A stretch of DNA of 6,708 bases from NCBI GenBank assembly GCA_017509375.1, contig JAFWPT010000065.1:1-6708 (forward strand), read 5' to 3'. The DNA comes from Bacteroidales bacterium (GTDB taxonomy: Bacteria; Bacteroidota; Bacteroidia; Bacteroidales; UBA932). A model generated the notes under the pieces. That model was not told the origin of the DNA, did no database searches, and saw nothing but the letters and a program-made list of their open reading frames with translations. The position numbers and the translations under genes were made by a program. Every line of letters starts with the position of its first letter. Within the stretch, counting starts at the first letter, position 1. Shown here piece after piece: positions 1 to 6,011 of this stretch.

Positions 1-2031
1 CTTCCCTTCCCCGAAGACGGGGTGCCGGACGATATCCCCGACCTTGAAGGGACTCTCGTATTCGGCCCTCTCTTTCTCGAAATAATCCTCCTCGTCCAGC
101 ACGTGACTGAGATTCCGCGTCCCCTTCCAGAGGTCCGGCGGGATAACCCCCTCGGTCACAACGAGCTCCCGCTTGATCTCCGCCAGAAAACGGGAAGGGT
201 ACTTGTTCGTCTTGGTGGAGACGTTGTAGCCCTCGGACTCCGTAAGGAAGAGGGCCTTTTCGGCCCGGGTGACGGCAACGTACATCAGGCGCCGCTCCTC
301 CTCCTCGCCGTTTTTCTTGCCCTCGCGGATGGTGCGCATATTGGGGAAGATACCCTCGCTGAGGCCGATGATGAACACATACGGGAACTCAAGCCCCTTG
401 GCCTGGTGGATGGTCATGAGCTTCAGGGTAGGGGTGTCCCGGCGGTGGTCATCGTTGGTGTAGAGGGCGATGTCCTGGAGGTAATCCGCCAGGGTGCTCT
501 CGTCGGGGGTGCGGACGCTCTCGTAGAAGCGGATGGAACTGAGGAGCTCGTCCAGGTTCTCCAGGCGGTCCTCATCCTGGTCCTCCCGGACCATCCTCTT
601 GTAGCCGGATTCCTCCAGGATGCGGTTGAGAAGGTCACTCACGCGGTTCTCCCGGGCGAACTGCTTGGCATCCTCGATAAGGTCTATGAAGGCCGATGCC
701 TTCTCGGGGAAGTGGATTTGCAGGGCGCTGTACAGGGAGATGCCCTCCCGGTCGGCCGTCTCCCGGACGCTGTCGAGGAACTTTCTCCCGAGCTTCCGGG
801 AGGGGACGTTGATGATGCGCTCGAAGGAGAGGTCGTCGTCCTGGTTGGAGACCAGGCGGAGGTAGCTCAGGGCATCCTTGATCTCCTTCCGCTCGAAAAA
901 GCGCGTCCCGCCCCAGATGGTGTACTCCAGGTGGGCATTGAGGAGCTCCTGCTCGATGGCCCGGGACTGGTGGGTGCTGCGGTAGAGGATGGCGATGTCA
1001 TTGATGCCCGCGCCGCTCCCGAGGGCCATCCGTATCTGGGAGACGATCCACTCCATCTCCTCCTTCTCGCTGCGGCCGTGGAAGTGGATGACGGCCTTGC
1101 CTTCGGCCTTGCGGGTGAAGAGGTCCTTCGGGATGCGGTTCTGGTTATTGGCGATGACACAGTTGGCCACATCGAGGATGCGGGGCGTGGAGCGGTAGTT
1201 CTCGTCGAGGATGATGGTGCGGTCCGCCGCGAAGTTCACGAAAAGGTCCGGCCGGGCTCCGCGCCACTCGTAGATGGCTTGGTCCGGGTCTCCCACCACG
1301 AAGAGGTTCCGGTGCTTGGCGCTGAGCCTCTCCACGAGGTCCCAGTCGTCGAGGTTGCAGTCCTGGGCCTCGTCCACCATAATGTAATTGAGGGTGTTCT
1401 GCCAGTGCTCGGCCGCGTCCTGGAAGTGGTCCAGAATATACTTAGTGACGTTCATCAGGTCGTCGAAATCCAGCGCGTAGTGCTTCATCTGGCGGGAGAC
1501 ATAGCCCGCGAGGCGGGAGGTGCGGCGCATCTCGTCGCTCACCTTGCAGCCGGGGAGCATATAGGCCTGGATGTAGCCGGTGAGGGCCTTGTCCTTGGCC
1601 ACTGCCTCGAGGAACTGTTTCACCGTTTTCTCCGTGCGCTTGATTCCCATCTCGTCCATCGCCTGCTTGGCGATGGCCTTGGAGTCTTCCTCATCCAGGA
1701 CGGTGAAGGTCTTGGGGAAGCCCAGCCGGTAGATCTCCTGCCTCAGGAACTTCACGCAGAAGCCGTGAAGGGTGCACACGAAGTCGTTGTAGTCCCCGCT
1801 CTGGACCATCTCGGAGATGCGGCTCCGCATCTCCGCGGCCGCCTTGTTGGTGAAGGTGAGGCAGAGGATGTTCGCCGGGTCTATGCCCAGCACGTTGACG
1901 ATGTAGGCGTAGCGGTGGGTGAGGGCCTTGGTCTTGCCCGTCCCTGCGCCCGCAACCACGCGTATGCGGCCCTCGGTGGCCTCTACGGCCTCCTTCTGGC
2001 GTGAGTTGAGTCCCTGGAAGATGTCTTTCAT
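1..2031 (-). CDS. uvrD: UvrD/PcrA-type superfamily 1 DNA helicase, C-terminus cut by window edge
   Basis: ATP-driven 3'-5' DNA helicase of the UvrD/PcrA/Rep group, which in this family acts in nucleotide excision repair and removal of replication obstacles. 677 codons are visible with no stop. Seen motifs: Q-motif Gln12 (LNSRQKEAV), Walker A GAGTGKT (28-34), motif Ia LTFTNKAAAEM (58-68), Walker B DEAQD (220-224), motif III GDPDQAIYEWRGA (247-259), motif IV LDENYRST (275-282), motif V TIHQAKGLEF (540-549), motif VI EEERRLMYVAVTRAE (577-591). The last visible residues, GDIVRHPVFGEGK (665-677), match the start of the C-terminal Tudor-like domain of PcrA/UvrD, so probably fewer than 100 residues are missing. 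DEAQD and GDPDQ replace the commoner DEFQD and GDDDQ, so a UvrD-like paralogue is possible. The ATG at 2031 is the first start after a candidate promoter, and no in-frame ATG lies within the 70 nt upstream. Confidence 0.93.
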   Translation of the reverse strand, partial: MKDIFQGLNSRQKEAVEATEGRIRVVAGAGTGKTKALTHRYAYIVNVLGIDPANILCLTFTNKAAAEMRSRISEMVQSGDYNDFVCTLHGFCVKFLRQEIYRLGFPKTFTVLDEEDSKAIAKQAMDEMGIKRTEKTVKQFLEAVAKDKALTGYIQAYMLPGCKVSDEMRRTSRLAGYVSRQMKHYALDFDDLMNVTKYILDHFQDAAEHWQNTLNYIMVDEAQDCNLDDWDLVERLSAKHRNLFVVGDPDQAIYEWRGARPDLFVNFAADRTIILDENYRSTPRILDVANCVIANNQNRIPKDLFTRKAEGKAVIHFHGRSEKEEMEWIVSQIRMALGSGAGINDIAILYRSTHQSRAIEQELLNAHLEYTIWGGTRFFERKEIKDALSYLRLVSNQDDDLSFERIINVPSRKLGRKFLDSVRETADREGISLYSALQIHFPEKASAFIDLIEDAKQFARENRVSDLLNRILEESGYKRMVREDQDEDRLENLDELLSSIRFYESVRTPDESTLADYLQDIALYTNDDHRRDTPTLKLMTIHQAKGLEFPYVFIIGLSEGIFPNMRTIREGKKNGEEEERRLMYVAVTRAEKALFLTESEGYNVSTKTNKYPSRFLAEIKRELVVTEGVIPPDLWKGTRNLSHVLDEEDYFEKERAEYESPFKVGDIVRHPVFGEGK

Positions 2032-2078
2032 ACAATCGGTTTGATAGGATTGGCGTCCCGTCCTTTCGTCCCTCCTTT

Positions 2079-2086
2079 CAAAGGTA
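2079..2086 (-). promoter_or_regulatory. Bacteroidota -7 box upstream of the helicase gene
   Basis: Read on the minus strand this is TACCTTTG, an exact match to the Bacteroides -7 consensus TAnnTTTG. It lies 47 nt upstream of the helicase ATG in the 88-nt gap after the HD gene. No TTTG -33 element is visible at the usual 19-21 bp spacing. It suggests the helicase can be transcribed separately from the HD gene. Confidence 0.5.
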
Positions 2087-2119
2087 CTAAAAATTAAGGA
2101 ATCCGCTGCCCGGAAGAAC

Positions 2120-2599
2120 TCATTGATTGATCCCGGTGGAGCGGCGGATGAACTTCTCCGCCCGGTCGTGGATCTCGGCTATGCGGAGGATTTCCCCAAG
2201 AAGTTCCCGACGCTCGGCGCTTCCGGTGTCGAGTGTGTTCAGGGCATCCTTCGCTCTCCAGAGGTTGTGATGCAGGTCGTTGAGCTTCACCTGGATGGCT
2301 GTCTCGTTGCCGGAGAGAGCGATCTTTTTCACGTAGTCCTCATAACTCACACCGTCCCGGTGGGTGAGCAGGTCTACGGCCTCCAGGACACCTTCTTCCA
2401 CGCCCTTTGCGCGGAGGTCGTTGATGGACAGGGGCGTGTCTTCTACTACATCGTGCAGGAGGCCCGCCTTCTTCTCTGCATCGGTCTTTCCCATCAGGCC
2501 GACCGACAGCACGTGGAGGATAGCAGGATTACCCACCATATCTTTTTGCCCGTCGTGTGCATTGACCGCAATGCGGATGATGTCTTCGATTGTTGTCAT
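2120..2599 (-). CDS. Small HD-domain phosphohydrolase, RelA/SpoT hydrolase-like
   Basis: A 159-residue stand-alone HD domain resembling the (p)ppGpp hydrolase half of RelA/SpoT and the MESH1-type single-domain hydrolases. Visible metal/active-site pattern: His29 (PAILHVLSVG), the HD pair His49-Asp50 followed by Glu53-Asp54 (LLHDVVEDTP), and Asp108 with Asn112 (KLNDLHHNL). The LLT element and conserved Tyr residues near 77-89 also fit. There is no synthetase or TGS domain, so the protein ends where the HD fold ends. The family's usual role is removal of a 3'-pyrophosphate from alarmones, with Mn2+ as cofactor, in the cytoplasm. The substrate here is inferred; NADPH or another nucleotide is possible, since MESH1 relatives act on NADPH. 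It starts 12 nt after the stop of a 31-residue membrane peptide ORF and is probably co-transcribed with it. An AAGAAG stretch just upstream of the ATG may serve as ribosome binding site. Confidence 0.85.
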   Translation of the reverse strand: MTTIEDIIRIAVNAHDGQKDMVGNPAILHVLSVGLMGKTDAEKKAGLLHDVVEDTPLSINDLRAKGVEEGVLEAVDLLTHRDGVSYEDYVKKIALSGNETAIQVKLNDLHHNLWRAKDALNTLDTGSAERRELLGEILRIAEIHDRAEKFIRRSTGINQ

Positions 2600-2611
2600 A
2601 TCTTCTTGGGG

Positions 2612-2707
2612 TTATTCATTGGAGGTTTCACAGTAGGTGATAGCGCCCTTTACGAGGAGGGCGATTGCGCCGATGTACAGGCTCACGGAAAGGACAATCT
2701 CAAGCAT
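2612..2707 (-). CDS. 31-residue single-span membrane peptide upstream of the HD gene
   Basis: A short ORF (ATG at 2707, TAA at 2612-2614) encoding 31 residues. After MLE it has one hydrophobic stretch (residues 4-19, IVLSVSLYIGAIALLV), then Lys20 and a polar tail (CETSNE), the shape of a one-pass membrane peptide. A purine-rich AAGAAG sits about 5 nt before the ATG, and a TATCTTTG -7 box lies 16 nt upstream. The stop is 12 nt before the HD-domain start, consistent with a leader ORF in the same transcript. I do not recognise a family. It could be a real small protein or a translated leader affecting expression of the HD gene. Support is its promoter, ribosome-site context and hydrophobic pattern only. 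Confidence 0.5.
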   Translation of the reverse strand: MLEIVLSVSLYIGAIALLVKGAITYCETSNE

Positions 2708-2723
2708 AATTTCTTCTTTTTTG

Positions 2724-2731
2724 CAAAGATA
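2724..2731 (-). promoter_or_regulatory. -7 box for the small peptide/HD transcript
   Basis: On the minus strand this reads TATCTTTG, an exact TAnnTTTG match. It is 16 nt before the peptide ATG, so the untranslated leader would be only about ten nucleotides. A TTTG lies upstream but only 14 bp away, shorter than the usual 19-21 bp, so the -33 element is uncertain. The 9-bp inverted repeat at 2737-2763 lies directly upstream, where -33 contacts would occur. Confidence 0.55.
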
Positions 2732-2736
2732 AACCA

Positions 2737-2763
2737 TGCTTGTGCCAAACTGCTGCACAAGCA
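2737..2763. promoter_or_regulatory. 9-bp inverted repeat between divergent promoters, candidate operator
   Basis: Perfect inverted repeat with arms TGCTTGTGC (2737-2745) and GCACAAGCA (2755-2763) separated by 9 nt. It lies in the 132-bp region between the divergent peptide/HD transcript and the amidohydrolase gene. It abuts the minus-strand -7 box (ends 2731) and ends 18 nt before the plus-strand TTTG element (2781). Placement suggests a regulator binding site affecting one or both promoters. No T-run follows either arm, which argues against a terminator. The binding protein is unknown. Confidence 0.4.
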
Positions 2764-2780
2764 AGCGAGGTTTTTTGATT

Positions 2781-2813
2781 TTTGATTAATCCCGCGAAAA
2801 AATACTATCTTAG
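2781..2813 (+). promoter_or_regulatory. Bacteroidota-type promoter of the amidohydrolase gene
   Basis: TTTG (2781-2784) and TATCTTAG (2806-2813, one mismatch to TAnnTTTG) are separated by 21 bp, within the range for the Bacteroides -33/-7 promoter. Transcription would begin near 2820, leaving a leader of about 20 nt to the ATG at 2840, or about 38 nt to the in-frame ATG at 2858. Confidence 0.6.
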
Positions 2814-2839
2814 CGTCCGCAAAAGCGTTTTAGATATCC

Positions 2840-4609
2840 ATGGAAGAAAAAGGTAAAATGCCTGTCTTTGAAAGTTTTAAAGTGCCCATTGCGGTGATTG
2901 GCCTTGTGATGGGAATGGGGATGTTCACATACTGCTCGGAATCGGATAAGCCCTCGAGCTCCGAGAAAGCCGACCTGGTGGTCTATGGCAAGATATTCAC
3001 GGCCGAAGACAATGAGCTGGTGGAAGCCTTCGCCGTAAAGGACGGCAAGTATGTCTATGTGGGCGACAAGGCAGGAGCCGCTGCCTATGTGCAGGATGGC
3101 AAGACCGAAGTGGTGGACTACAGCGGTGAGGGCCTTGTGATGCCCGGCTGTGGCAACGGCCACGCCCATTATGCGACAGTGGCTTCCCTCTGGGAAGTTG
3201 GAACATTTGTAGGCTATGAGGATGACGTGGACACCTTCCTTGGCGAGATCGTTCCCGCTGCCGTCGGGAAGGCAAGAGAGACGGGGGCGACGCTCATCTT
3301 CGGCCTGGGCTGGAACGTGATGCTCTACCCGGAAGACCTGCCTTACCGCAAGTTGCTGGATGACATCTGCAGTGATATTCCCATCTACATTGCCGACGAC
3401 GAAGGCCACAAGGCGCTGGTGAACTCCGCTACGCTGGTTAAGGCCGGCATCATGAAGGCCGACGGTACCGTGATGAATACCGACATCCGGGGCGGCGAGA
3501 TTGTGCTAGATGAGGACGGCACTCCTTCCGGCTATGTGAAGGAGCAGGCCGGCACCTACATACGCTCTTTCATGGACTACGAAAGCATCTTTTCCCTTGA
3601 CCTTGCAAAAGAGAGTTTGGAAATCACCCAGGAGCAGCTCCTTTCGGAGGGCTACACGATGTGTCTCGACGGATGGTCCACCTACTTCTTCAACGAGAAT
3701 CTCTACGAGGCGGCCCAGCAACTGGATTTGGCAGGTGACCTGCACTTCGTTTTAGGTACAGCCTACGAATTGGAAAGCTGGATGAATGTGGATGAAGTCC
3801 TCTCCAAAGCCGCAGCAGTCCAGAAATACGCTACCACGCATGTCAGGACCAACTGGCTCAAGCTTTTCATGGACGGCACGGTGGAAAGCGGCACCGGATT
3901 CATAGACCCCATCTATCCTGACGGACATCAGGGTAACGCCAACTGGTCGGAAGAGGAACTGACCGAAATTACGCGGAAGGCCAACGAAAAGGGCCTGACG
4001 ATGCACGTGCATGCCATGGGCAACAAGGGTGTCAACCGCGTGGTCAACGCGTTCATCAGCGGTGGAAAGGATGAGATGCGCAATACGCTGGTACATGTCT
4101 ATAACGTCCTGCAAGCGGATTATCTGCGTATGGCCGAGCACAATATCCATGTCGCCGCCAGCCTGCTTTGGCACTATAACGACACGGAGTTTCAGGAGGC
4201 GTTGCTCGAGATACTTCCGGCCGGCCTGAATGACAAAGGCTATCCGCTGAAGTCTTTCTTCGATTACGGCATCAACGTGTCTTCCCACACCGACTTCCCG
4301 GCAACCTCAGATGCTCCCGACGACCCGTTTGGCATTATGGAGATTGCGGTCACGGGCGTTTACCAGCAAGAGCCTGGGAAGCCCTGGTGGCCGGAAGAAC
4401 TCCTCACCCGCGAGCAGGCCCTCACTGCCCTCACCATCAACGTAGCCAGGCAAATGTTCCTCGAGAATGAGCGGGGCAGCATCTGCACCGGCAAGTATGC
4501 CGACTTCCTCCTGCTCAACCAGGACGTGCTCACCTGCCCGGCCGACCAGATTCATGCCACCGAACCCGTAGCTACCTACTTCGAAGGAACGAAGGTATAC
4601 CCGATGTAG
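2840..4609 (+). CDS. Lipoprotein amidohydrolase, family 3 (YtcJ-like)
   Basis: A 589-residue metal-dependent hydrolase of amidohydrolase family 3 (YtcJ-like), near full length for the family. Visible landmarks: beta-sandwich strand ADLVVYGKIFTAED (44-57), His108 and His110 of the HxH metal motif (GNGHAHY), GLGWN (155-159), ADDEGHKALVNS (185-196), Lys341 in KLFMDG (candidate metal-bridging lysine), His389/His391 (MHVHAMG), His419, and the HTD motif His483-Asp485. The C-terminus shows the usual GKYADFLLL return to the sandwich. The N-terminus has a hydrophobic segment (17-30) ending at Cys32, followed by SESD. This suggests a lipid-anchored protein, and the acidic stretch after the cysteine resembles the surface-export signal of Bacteroidota lipoproteins. 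The FTYC lipobox is non-canonical. Met7 (2858), preceded by AAAAAGG, is a plausible alternative start. The substrate cannot be told; the family cleaves varied N-acyl or amide compounds. No neighbouring gene suggests a pathway. Confidence 0.88.
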   Translation: MEEKGKMPVFESFKVPIAVIGLVMGMGMFTYCSESDKPSSSEKADLVVYGKIFTAEDNELVEAFAVKDGKYVYVGDKAGAAAYVQDGKTEVVDYSGEGLVMPGCGNGHAHYATVASLWEVGTFVGYEDDVDTFLGEIVPAAVGKARETGATLIFGLGWNVMLYPEDLPYRKLLDDICSDIPIYIADDEGHKALVNSATLVKAGIMKADGTVMNTDIRGGEIVLDEDGTPSGYVKEQAGTYIRSFMDYESIFSLDLAKESLEITQEQLLSEGYTMCLDGWSTYFFNENLYEAAQQLDLAGDLHFVLGTAYELESWMNVDEVLSKAAAVQKYATTHVRTNWLKLFMDGTVESGTGFIDPIYPDGHQGNANWSEEELTEITRKANEKGLTMHVHAMGNKGVNRVVNAFISGGKDEMRNTLVHVYNVLQADYLRMAEHNIHVAASLLWHYNDTEFQEALLEILPAGLNDKGYPLKSFFDYGINVSSHTDFPATSDAPDDPFGIMEIAVTGVYQQEPGKPWWPEELLTREQALTALTINVARQMFLENERGSICTGKYADFLLLNQDVLTCPADQIHATEPVATYFEGTKVYPM

Positions 4610-4630
4610 ATCATCCGCACGGTTGGACTT

Positions 4631-4792
4631 ATGCTTTGGGCACGGTCCAATCCTGTAAGGCTCGTAGTATCACAGAAAATGAAATCACTGGATTCTATGG
4701 AAACCTACGAAAAGATTAACCTGGCCGATTATTTCCAGGCCGCCGCAAGCAGTATTGCGGCGGCTCCATACTCAACTAATTCTTCCGGTTAA
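4631..4792 (+). CDS. Doubtful 53-codon ORF in the convergent gap
   Basis: An open frame of 53 codons (ATG 4631, TAA 4790-4792) with further in-frame ATGs at 4679 and 4697. From the last ATG it would encode METYEKINLADYF followed by an Ala/Ser-rich tail. The Ala-rich part coincides with the two arms of the hairpin at 4739-4764, so the protein pattern may simply reflect the hairpin. No convincing ribosome binding site or promoter is seen, and I recognise no family. After the TAA the same frame stays open for a further 33 codons to a TAG at the very end of the gap, finishing in a helix-like EDLKKAVRIMEEMLNSL. That could be the relic of a longer gene. Confidence 0.15.
   Translation: MLWARSNPVRLVVSQKMKSLDSMETYEKINLADYFQAAASSIAAAPYSTNSSG
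4739..4764. terminator. Perfect 10-bp hairpin between convergent genes
   Basis: Arms GCCGCCGCAA (4739-4748) and TTGCGGCGGC (4755-4764) pair perfectly around a 6-nt loop, GCAGTA. The hairpin lies between the end of the plus-strand amidohydrolase (4609) and the end of the minus-strand exonuclease (4895), where a bidirectional terminator is expected. Neither side has a clean T-run, so intrinsic termination is uncertain. It could instead stabilise mRNA 3' ends. Confidence 0.4.
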
Positions 4793-4894
4793 TCAGGCTC
4801 ACGACGACTTTCACCATCGTATCCATCTCTTCCGTGTGACGTCCAGGAGGACCTGAAGAAGGCGGTGCGTATAATGGAAGAAATGCTGAATAGC

Positions 4895-5389
4895 CTATAG
4901 GATCTGAAGAGCTATCGCCGCACACGCTTCCGCATCGGCCAGCGCATGGTGATGCCTCGTCAAGTCATACCCGCAAGCTGCCGCCACCGTCTGCAGCTGA
5001 TGGTTCGGCAAGTCGCGTCCAAAGTGCCTGCGCGACGCCCTTAAAGTGTCGAAAAACTCGTAATCGGGATAGTCCATCCGGTATACCCTGAAAGCAGCCT
5101 TCAGGCAACCCTCGTCGAAAGGAGAATTGTGCGCCACCAGCGGTAACCCTTCAATCAGCGGCTCAATCTTGGCCCATACCTTGGGGAACACTGGCGCATC
5201 CTCCGTATCCTCGGCGCAAAGCCCGTGCACCTGCATGCAGAACCACTGGTAGTACTCTGGCTCCAGATGAATCAGTGAATAGAACGAATCCACCACCTGC
5301 CCATCACGCACAATCACAACCCCTACCGAGCATACGCTGGACGGGCACTCGTTCGCTGTCTCAAAGTCAATTGCTGCAAAGTCCTTCAT
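4895..5389 (-). CDS. DnaQ-like DEDDh 3'-5' exonuclease
   Basis: A 164-residue single-domain exonuclease of the DnaQ/PolC epsilon-like superfamily. All catalytic residues of the DEDDh set are visible: Asp8 and Glu10 in AIDFET (ExoI), Asp92 in AHNSPFD (ExoII), and His147 with Asp152 in HHALADAEA (ExoIII, H-x4-D). It should remove nucleotides from 3' ends using two metal ions, acting on DNA or RNA. There is no BRCT, polymerase or UvrC-like extension, so it is a stand-alone nuclease whose cellular role cannot be read from sequence. Its ATG overlaps the stop of the WYL-domain remnant (ATGA at 5386-5389), so translation is very likely coupled. In related genomes I would expect a full-length WYL regulator here (from memory). 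It now sits at the end of a chain of short membrane-protein genes. Confidence 0.9.
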   Translation of the reverse strand: MKDFAAIDFETANECPSSVCSVGVVIVRDGQVVDSFYSLIHLEPEYYQWFCMQVHGLCAEDTEDAPVFPKVWAKIEPLIEGLPLVAHNSPFDEGCLKAAFRVYRMDYPDYEFFDTLRASRRHFGRDLPNHQLQTVAAACGYDLTRHHHALADAEACAAIALQIL

Positions 5390-5703
5390 CGCGCATACAG
5401 TTTTGCCATTTCCGCCACATCATCGGCCACCTCGTCCCTGAACCAAGTAGGTGTCATCACTTCCACTGAAGGCCCACGGCTCAAAAGCTCCTGCTTGAAA
5501 TCAAACGTCGGCACCAGGTGATACTGGAACACGGCAAAGTCCTCGTCGGCCGAAATCTTCTTCTGCGACTGGTGCAAGGGGAGTGTCTCGAAATACTTTG
5601 CCTGGTATGAGTCCACGCGAAGCTCCACCGTCACCGGCTTCAGGTCTTTCTCGGCGATGATGCCGAAGTAATTGGAGAAGAATTCCAAGGGCACTGGATA
5701 TCA
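5386..5703 (-). pseudogene. WYL-domain regulator, only the C-terminal part remains
   Basis: About 102 codons encode the C-terminal region of a WYL-domain transcription factor: an FFSNYFGII segment, a beta-rich stretch with ETLPLHQSQK, FQYHLVPTFDFKQELLSRG, and a final PTWFRDEVADDVAEMAKLY helix. This matches the WCX-type C-terminal end of Bacteroidota WYL proteins. Those are usually around 300 residues, with an N-terminal helix-turn-helix and the WYL ligand domain, and both are absent. The frame is blocked by TGA at 5701-5703, six nucleotides before the only candidate start, GTG at 5694. That TGA is also the stop of the 31-residue membrane ORF in the same frame. Upstream sequence encodes unrelated small membrane proteins, so this is a 5' truncation by rearrangement rather than a simple frameshift. 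The remnant is otherwise intact and overlaps the exonuclease start, so it may still be translated as a relay. Confidence 0.75.
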
Positions 5704-5796
5704 CGCCAAGATATTACCTGGGGAAACTAGCCAGAATATGAGGAGGAGAGCCCAGAGAACAATCAGGGCAACTTGCAATTTCTGTCTCTTATTCAT
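5701..5796 (-). CDS. 31-residue single-span membrane peptide, possibly truncated
   Basis: ORF from ATG 5796 to TGA 5701-5703. It begins MNKRQKLQ, then a hydrophobic stretch VALIVLWALLLIFWLV (residues 9-24), then SPGNILA. A positively charged start followed by one span suggests an inner-membrane peptide with its N-terminus inside. The ATG lies inside the end of the preceding 70-residue ORF (8-nt overlap), with AAAGAAAG just before it. Its end coincides with the breakpoint in front of the WYL remnant, so the natural protein may have been longer and the last few residues may come from the junction. No family recognised. Confidence 0.5.
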   Translation of the reverse strand: MNKRQKLQVALIVLWALLLIFWLVSPGNILA

Positions 5797-6001
5797 CTTT
5801 CTTTGGAATCTTTGAACCGAGAACATAAAAAACGCCCATTACGATAGCGACACAGAGACCGACGCCCAACCATAAGAGAGCATCTGTCCATGAATCCAAC
5901 TTCCCGCCAATCCACATAATCAGCGGATACCCAATAATAAAGCCAAGGCTGGAACTCGTAACTGCCTTTAGGACCCTTTTCTGTTCTTTGTCTAGTTTCA
6001 T
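5789..6001 (-). CDS. 70-residue membrane protein with two predicted spans
   Basis: Small hypothetical protein: a basic N-terminus (MKLDKEQKRVLK), first hydrophobic span near residues 17-33 (includes SSLGFIIGYPLIMWIGG), a short polar loop (KLDSWTD), second span near 42-62 (LLWLGVGLCVAIVMGVFYVLG), and a basic/acidic tail (SKIPKKDE). Both ends are predicted to be cytoplasmic. The start is 10 nt after the DUF1653 stop, and the end overlaps the next ORF by 8 nt, so the three are almost surely one transcript. I do not recognise a family, and nothing indicates function. A small holin-like or transporter-accessory role cannot be excluded but is unsupported. Confidence 0.7.
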   Translation of the reverse strand: MKLDKEQKRVLKAVTSSSLGFIIGYPLIMWIGGKLDSWTDALLWLGVGLCVAIVMGVFYVLGSKIPKKDE

Positions 6002-6011
6002 CGCATATAGT

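Larger units (their letters stand above)
4610..4894. other. 285-bp convergent intergenic region with possible gene remnants
   Basis: No confident gene. Besides the hairpin and the doubtful ORF, the minus strand shows a coding-like tail ending TEEMDTMVKVVVSLINRKN and a TAG near 4774, with no good start before it. The plus strand ends in EDLKKAVRIMEEMLNSL and a TAG next to the exonuclease stop. Both read like C-terminal ends of proteins, but they overlap on opposite strands, so at most one can be genuine. An additional weak inverted repeat, TTGGAC/GTCCAA, follows the amidohydrolase stop. Confidence 0.4.

Noticed and set aside
22..2004. 660-codon open frame on the plus strand
   Set aside because: It is exactly codon-in-register antisense to the helicase, whose motifs are unmistakable. 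Stops are absent because the helicase rarely uses TTA, CTA or TCA codons. The translation is low-complexity and matches no family.
2123..2785. 220-codon plus-strand open frame
   Set aside because: It is antisense in register to the HD-domain gene, runs through the divergent promoter region and shows no family motif.
2810..3409. 199-codon minus-strand frame inside the amidohydrolase
   Set aside because: It is a shadow of a gene with clear family motifs on the plus strand, and shows no recognisable protein features.
3752..4288. 178-codon minus-strand frame inside the amidohydrolase
   Set aside because: It is antisense to the conserved metal-binding part of the amidohydrolase, with no independent promoter or ribosome site.
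4621..4662. TTGGAC/GTCCAA inverted repeat as terminator of the amidohydrolase
   Set aside because: It has only six paired bases with a 16-nt loop and no T-run, too weak to call.
5501..5704. Alternative minus-strand frame over the WYL remnant
   Set aside because: It is out of frame with the recognisable WYL C-terminal sequence, and its translation is Arg/Gly-rich shadow sequence.
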